Shown piece by piece: positions 25,711-26,852 of a DNA stretch of 26,852 nt. The position numbers were made by a program, and so were the translations under genes. Below the pieces are notes generated by a model. The model had not been told where the DNA came from. It was given only the letters and a program-made list of their open reading frames with translations, and did not search any database. The DNA is taken from positions 1-26,852 of the forward strand of contig JARHYY010000075.1 in NCBI GenBank assembly GCA_029258405.1. The letters are read 5' to 3'. Numbering within the stretch: the stretch's first letter is position 1; the number at the start of each line of letters is the position of its first letter. This stretch comes from Helicobacteraceae bacterium. Lineage in GTDB: Bacteria; Campylobacterota; Campylobacteria; Campylobacterales; Helicobacteraceae.

Positions 25711-26271
25711 ATGAGAACACAACTTCGTTTTACAGGCGTAGGGGGACAAGGTGTTCTTTTAGCAGGAGAAATTCTTGCAGAAGCAAAGATTTGCGATAAA
25801 GGTTATGGCGTTAAAGCAGCAACCTATACCTCTCAAGTAAGAGGGGGACCAACAAAGGTAGATATTCTTCTTGACGAAAAAGAAATACTCTATCCCTATG
25901 CAAATGAAGGTGAAATTGACTTTATGCTTTCAACAGCCGATGTTAGTTACCATCAGTTTAAAAATGGCATTAAAGAGGGTGGAATTGTTGTTATCGAACC
26001 TAATTTAGTGCATCCTCAAAGTGAAGATCAATCAAAATTTAAAATATATAATATTCCTATTATTTCTATTGCCAAAGAAGAGGTAGGCAATGTTGTAACT
26101 CAATCAGTAGTTGCTCTTGCTGTTACAGTAACACTTACAAAATGTGTTGATAGAGATCTTGTATTTGATACCATGATTAAAAAAGTACCTGCAAAGGTTG
26201 TAGAACTCAACAAAAAAGCTTTTGAATGCGGTGAATATCATGCTAATAAAGCTTTAGAAAAAGGTACATAA
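25711..26271 (+). CDS. oorC: 2-oxoglutarate:acceptor oxidoreductase, gamma subunit
   Basis: A 186-aa subunit with the POR/KOR gamma fold. The N-terminal FTGVGGQGVLLAGEILAEA is the family glycine-rich motif, followed by TYTSQVRGGPTKVDILL. An in-frame ATG at 25666 lies within oorB. The ATG at 25711 directly follows the oorB stop with AAGGAGA upstream, and its product MRTQLRFTG matches the family start. Last gene of the operon; the terminator starts 15 bp downstream. Confidence 0.95.
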   Translation: MRTQLRFTGVGGQGVLLAGEILAEAKICDKGYGVKAATYTSQVRGGPTKVDILLDEKEILYPYANEGEIDFMLSTADVSYHQFKNGIKEGGIVVIEPNLVHPQSEDQSKFKIYNIPIISIAKEEVGNVVTQSVVALAVTVTLTKCVDRDLVFDTMIKKVPAKVVELNKKAFECGEYHANKALEKGT

Positions 26272-26286
26272 AACAAGATTTAACTC

Positions 26287-26318
26287 CGGGCTTACCCATA
26301 AAGTAAGCCTGTGTTTTT
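26287..26318 (+). terminator. Intrinsic terminator of oorDABC
   Basis: The stem GGCTTAC/GTAAGCC (26289-26295 and 26303-26309) has a 7-nt loop and is followed by TGTGTTTTT. This is the clearest terminator in the window. Confidence 0.88.
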
Positions 26319-26375
26319 AGCAATAGTGCTCACATTAAAAATACTTTAGTTATTCATAATTAATTATATAATTAA

Positions 26376-26393
26376 AATTTTTATATAAAAATT
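26376..26393. repeat. 18-bp perfect AT-only palindrome
   Basis: AATTTTTATATAAAAATT reads the same on both strands. With a 2-nt offset the symmetry continues into flanking AATTAA and AATT. It lies in the most AT-rich part of the window, between the oor terminator and the first gene remnant. No function can be assigned. Confidence 0.7.
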
Positions 26394-26409
26394 AATTATT
26401 TCATATATA

Positions 26410-26544
26410 TTAAGTTTTAACTATTACGACTTGCCATATGTAATATTCATTTTTTGTTAAGATAAATAAGGGATCTTTTTATAGAGATTCTTTACTTATA
26501 AAAACCTACTCTCCTTTCACGAAGCATTCACTCTCTTGCAAACC
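26410..26544 (-). pseudogene. Decayed coding remnant, copy 1 (unknown family)
   Basis: One minus-strand frame reads as protein-like segments broken by stops: GLQESECFVKGE, stop, VFISKESL, stop, KDPLFILTKNEYYIWQVVIV. It ends at a TAA (26412-26410). The piece KDPLF---NEYYIWQ is matched by copy 2 in DNA and largely in protein. I do not recognise the family. The remnant reading rests on the similarity between the two copies; in AT-rich DNA the stop-broken frame alone would prove little. Confidence 0.45.
26430..26450 (-). repeat. 21-bp direct repeat, copy 1
   Basis: Identical over 21 bp to 26780-26800, exactly 350 bp apart and in the same orientation. On minus it contains ATGAATATTACATATGG and codes EYYIWQ in one frame. 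Weaker similarity extends on both sides (GATCCCTTATTTAT against GATTCTTTGTTTAT upstream; GTTAA...CTTA downstream). Confidence 0.9.
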
Positions 26545-26581
26545 TTTTATTGTTCTTTTAAGCTACTTAGGATTACTTTTT

Positions 26582-26619
26582 TAAGAGATTATAATAATTA
26601 TCTTATTATGAGTCTCTTA
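26582..26619. repeat. Long interrupted inverted repeat
   Basis: The outer arms are TAAGAGA (26582-26588) and TCTCTTA (26613-26619). The inner arms are ATAATAA (26591-26597) and TTATTAT (26603-26609), with a 5-nt loop. This gives a 14-bp hairpin with one small internal loop. No T-run follows directly on either strand, so it is not a good terminator. The AT-rich core loosely recalls a Fur-type site, but no gene start is near. Confidence 0.7.
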
Positions 26620-26656
26620 CTTCTTATCTTTTTATCTCAATGTGTTTTTATAAATC

Positions 26657-26852
26657 TTACTTTACATATATCTTAATTTTGCCCGAGCATATTTTAGCAA
26701 TACCTAACCCTTTGAAGTTATCTCCAAGCTTTACCCCCAAAACCACATAACCATTTTAATACATAAGCACTTAACAGAGCTTGCCATATGTAATATTCAT
26801 GTATCTCATAAGATATATCATTTTATTCAATACAATAAACAAAGAATCTTTT
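26657..26852 (-). pseudogene. Decayed coding remnant, copy 2 (unknown family), continues past window
   Basis: On minus, three frames in turn give protein-like pieces. KDSLFIVLNK (from 26851) lines up with KDPLFILTKN of copy 1. After a 23-nt insertion relative to copy 1, EYYIWQALLSAYVLKWLCGFG continues in another frame. At a run of five G (26738-26734, minus) another shift gives VKLGDNFKGLGIAKICSGKIKIYVK, ending at 26657. The frame changes suggest a broken gene. The family is not recognised, and the upstream part lies beyond the window. Confidence 0.45.
26780..26800 (-). repeat. 21-bp direct repeat, copy 2
   Basis: Identical to 26430-26450. In this copy the sequence after the repeat stays open for 20 further codons (ALLSAYVLKWLCGFGGKAWR), whereas copy 1 stops after 6. 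Confidence 0.9.

Noticed and set aside
26588..26610. Fur-type operator in the right-end hairpin
   Set aside because: Only one half matches the TAATAAT-type consensus and no gene start lies nearby; AT-rich symmetry is enough to explain it.
26718..26788. Type I toxin-like small hydrophobic peptide (MASSVKCLCIKMVMWFWG) on minus
   Set aside because: It recalls short toxins of Helicobacter only in size. It has no ribosome site, and copy 1 of the same block stops after 6 codons. The remnant-gene frame explains the sequence better.
1..26852. tRNA, rRNA, CRISPR array, insertion sequence or prophage genes
   Set aside because: I looked for tRNA-like GC-rich cloverleaf stretches, regularly spaced repeats, transposase or integrase motifs and found none; the only direct repeat is the two-copy 21-bp block.

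Overview
The window is AT-rich DNA from a Campylobacterota (epsilonproteobacterial) genome. It is most likely a Helicobacter, probably an enterohepatic species rather than H. pylori. Three things support this. A 14-gene complex I operon has two small unrelated proteins in place of NuoE and NuoF and is followed directly by pflA, the order seen in H. pylori and C. jejuni. An oorDABC operon follows mltG. A structured RNA lies between a promoter and purD. In H. pylori and C. jejuni, as I recall them, the oor and nuo loci lie far apart; here they are neighbours.

Layout. Positions 1-955 (minus) hold the first 318 codons of purD, cut by the window edge. Upstream of purD is a probable 6S RNA (the epsilonproteobacterial 'purD motif'). 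Next, on minus, come an exported DUF3298/RsiV-like protein, a small exported protein of unknown function, a DedA-family membrane protein, and pflA, a periplasmic flagellar-motor protein. From 5769 to 19592 (minus) runs the complete operon nuoA-B-C-D-[E-like]-[F-like]-G-H-I-J-K-L-M-N, with overlaps or gaps of no more than about 10 bp. An AsmA-like bridging protein gene (minus) ends upstream of nuoA. It diverges from mltG (plus), and the two 5' ends overlap by about 89 bp. oorD-A-B-C (plus) follow, with their own promoter beside a 13-bp perfect inverted repeat, and end in a clear intrinsic terminator. The last 500 bases have no intact gene. They contain AT-rich palindromes and two decayed, related coding remnants that share a 21-bp identical block.

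How the genes work together. OorDABC oxidises 2-oxoglutarate to succinyl-CoA and passes low-potential electrons to flavodoxin or ferredoxin. In C. jejuni, reduced flavodoxin is the donor to a complex I that has no NADH-dehydrogenase module. Here NuoE/NuoF are likewise replaced by proteins with no visible NADH, FMN or Fe-S motif, so the window carries both the electron source and the likely consumer. The proton motive force produced drives the flagellar motor, whose PflA scaffold is encoded next to nuoN.

Main points for follow-up are the nuo/oor neighbourhood, the unusual electron-input module, the 6S-like RNA upstream of purD, the oorD inverted repeat with a possible leader peptide, the antisense overlap at asmA-like/mltG, and the duplicated gene remnants at the right edge.
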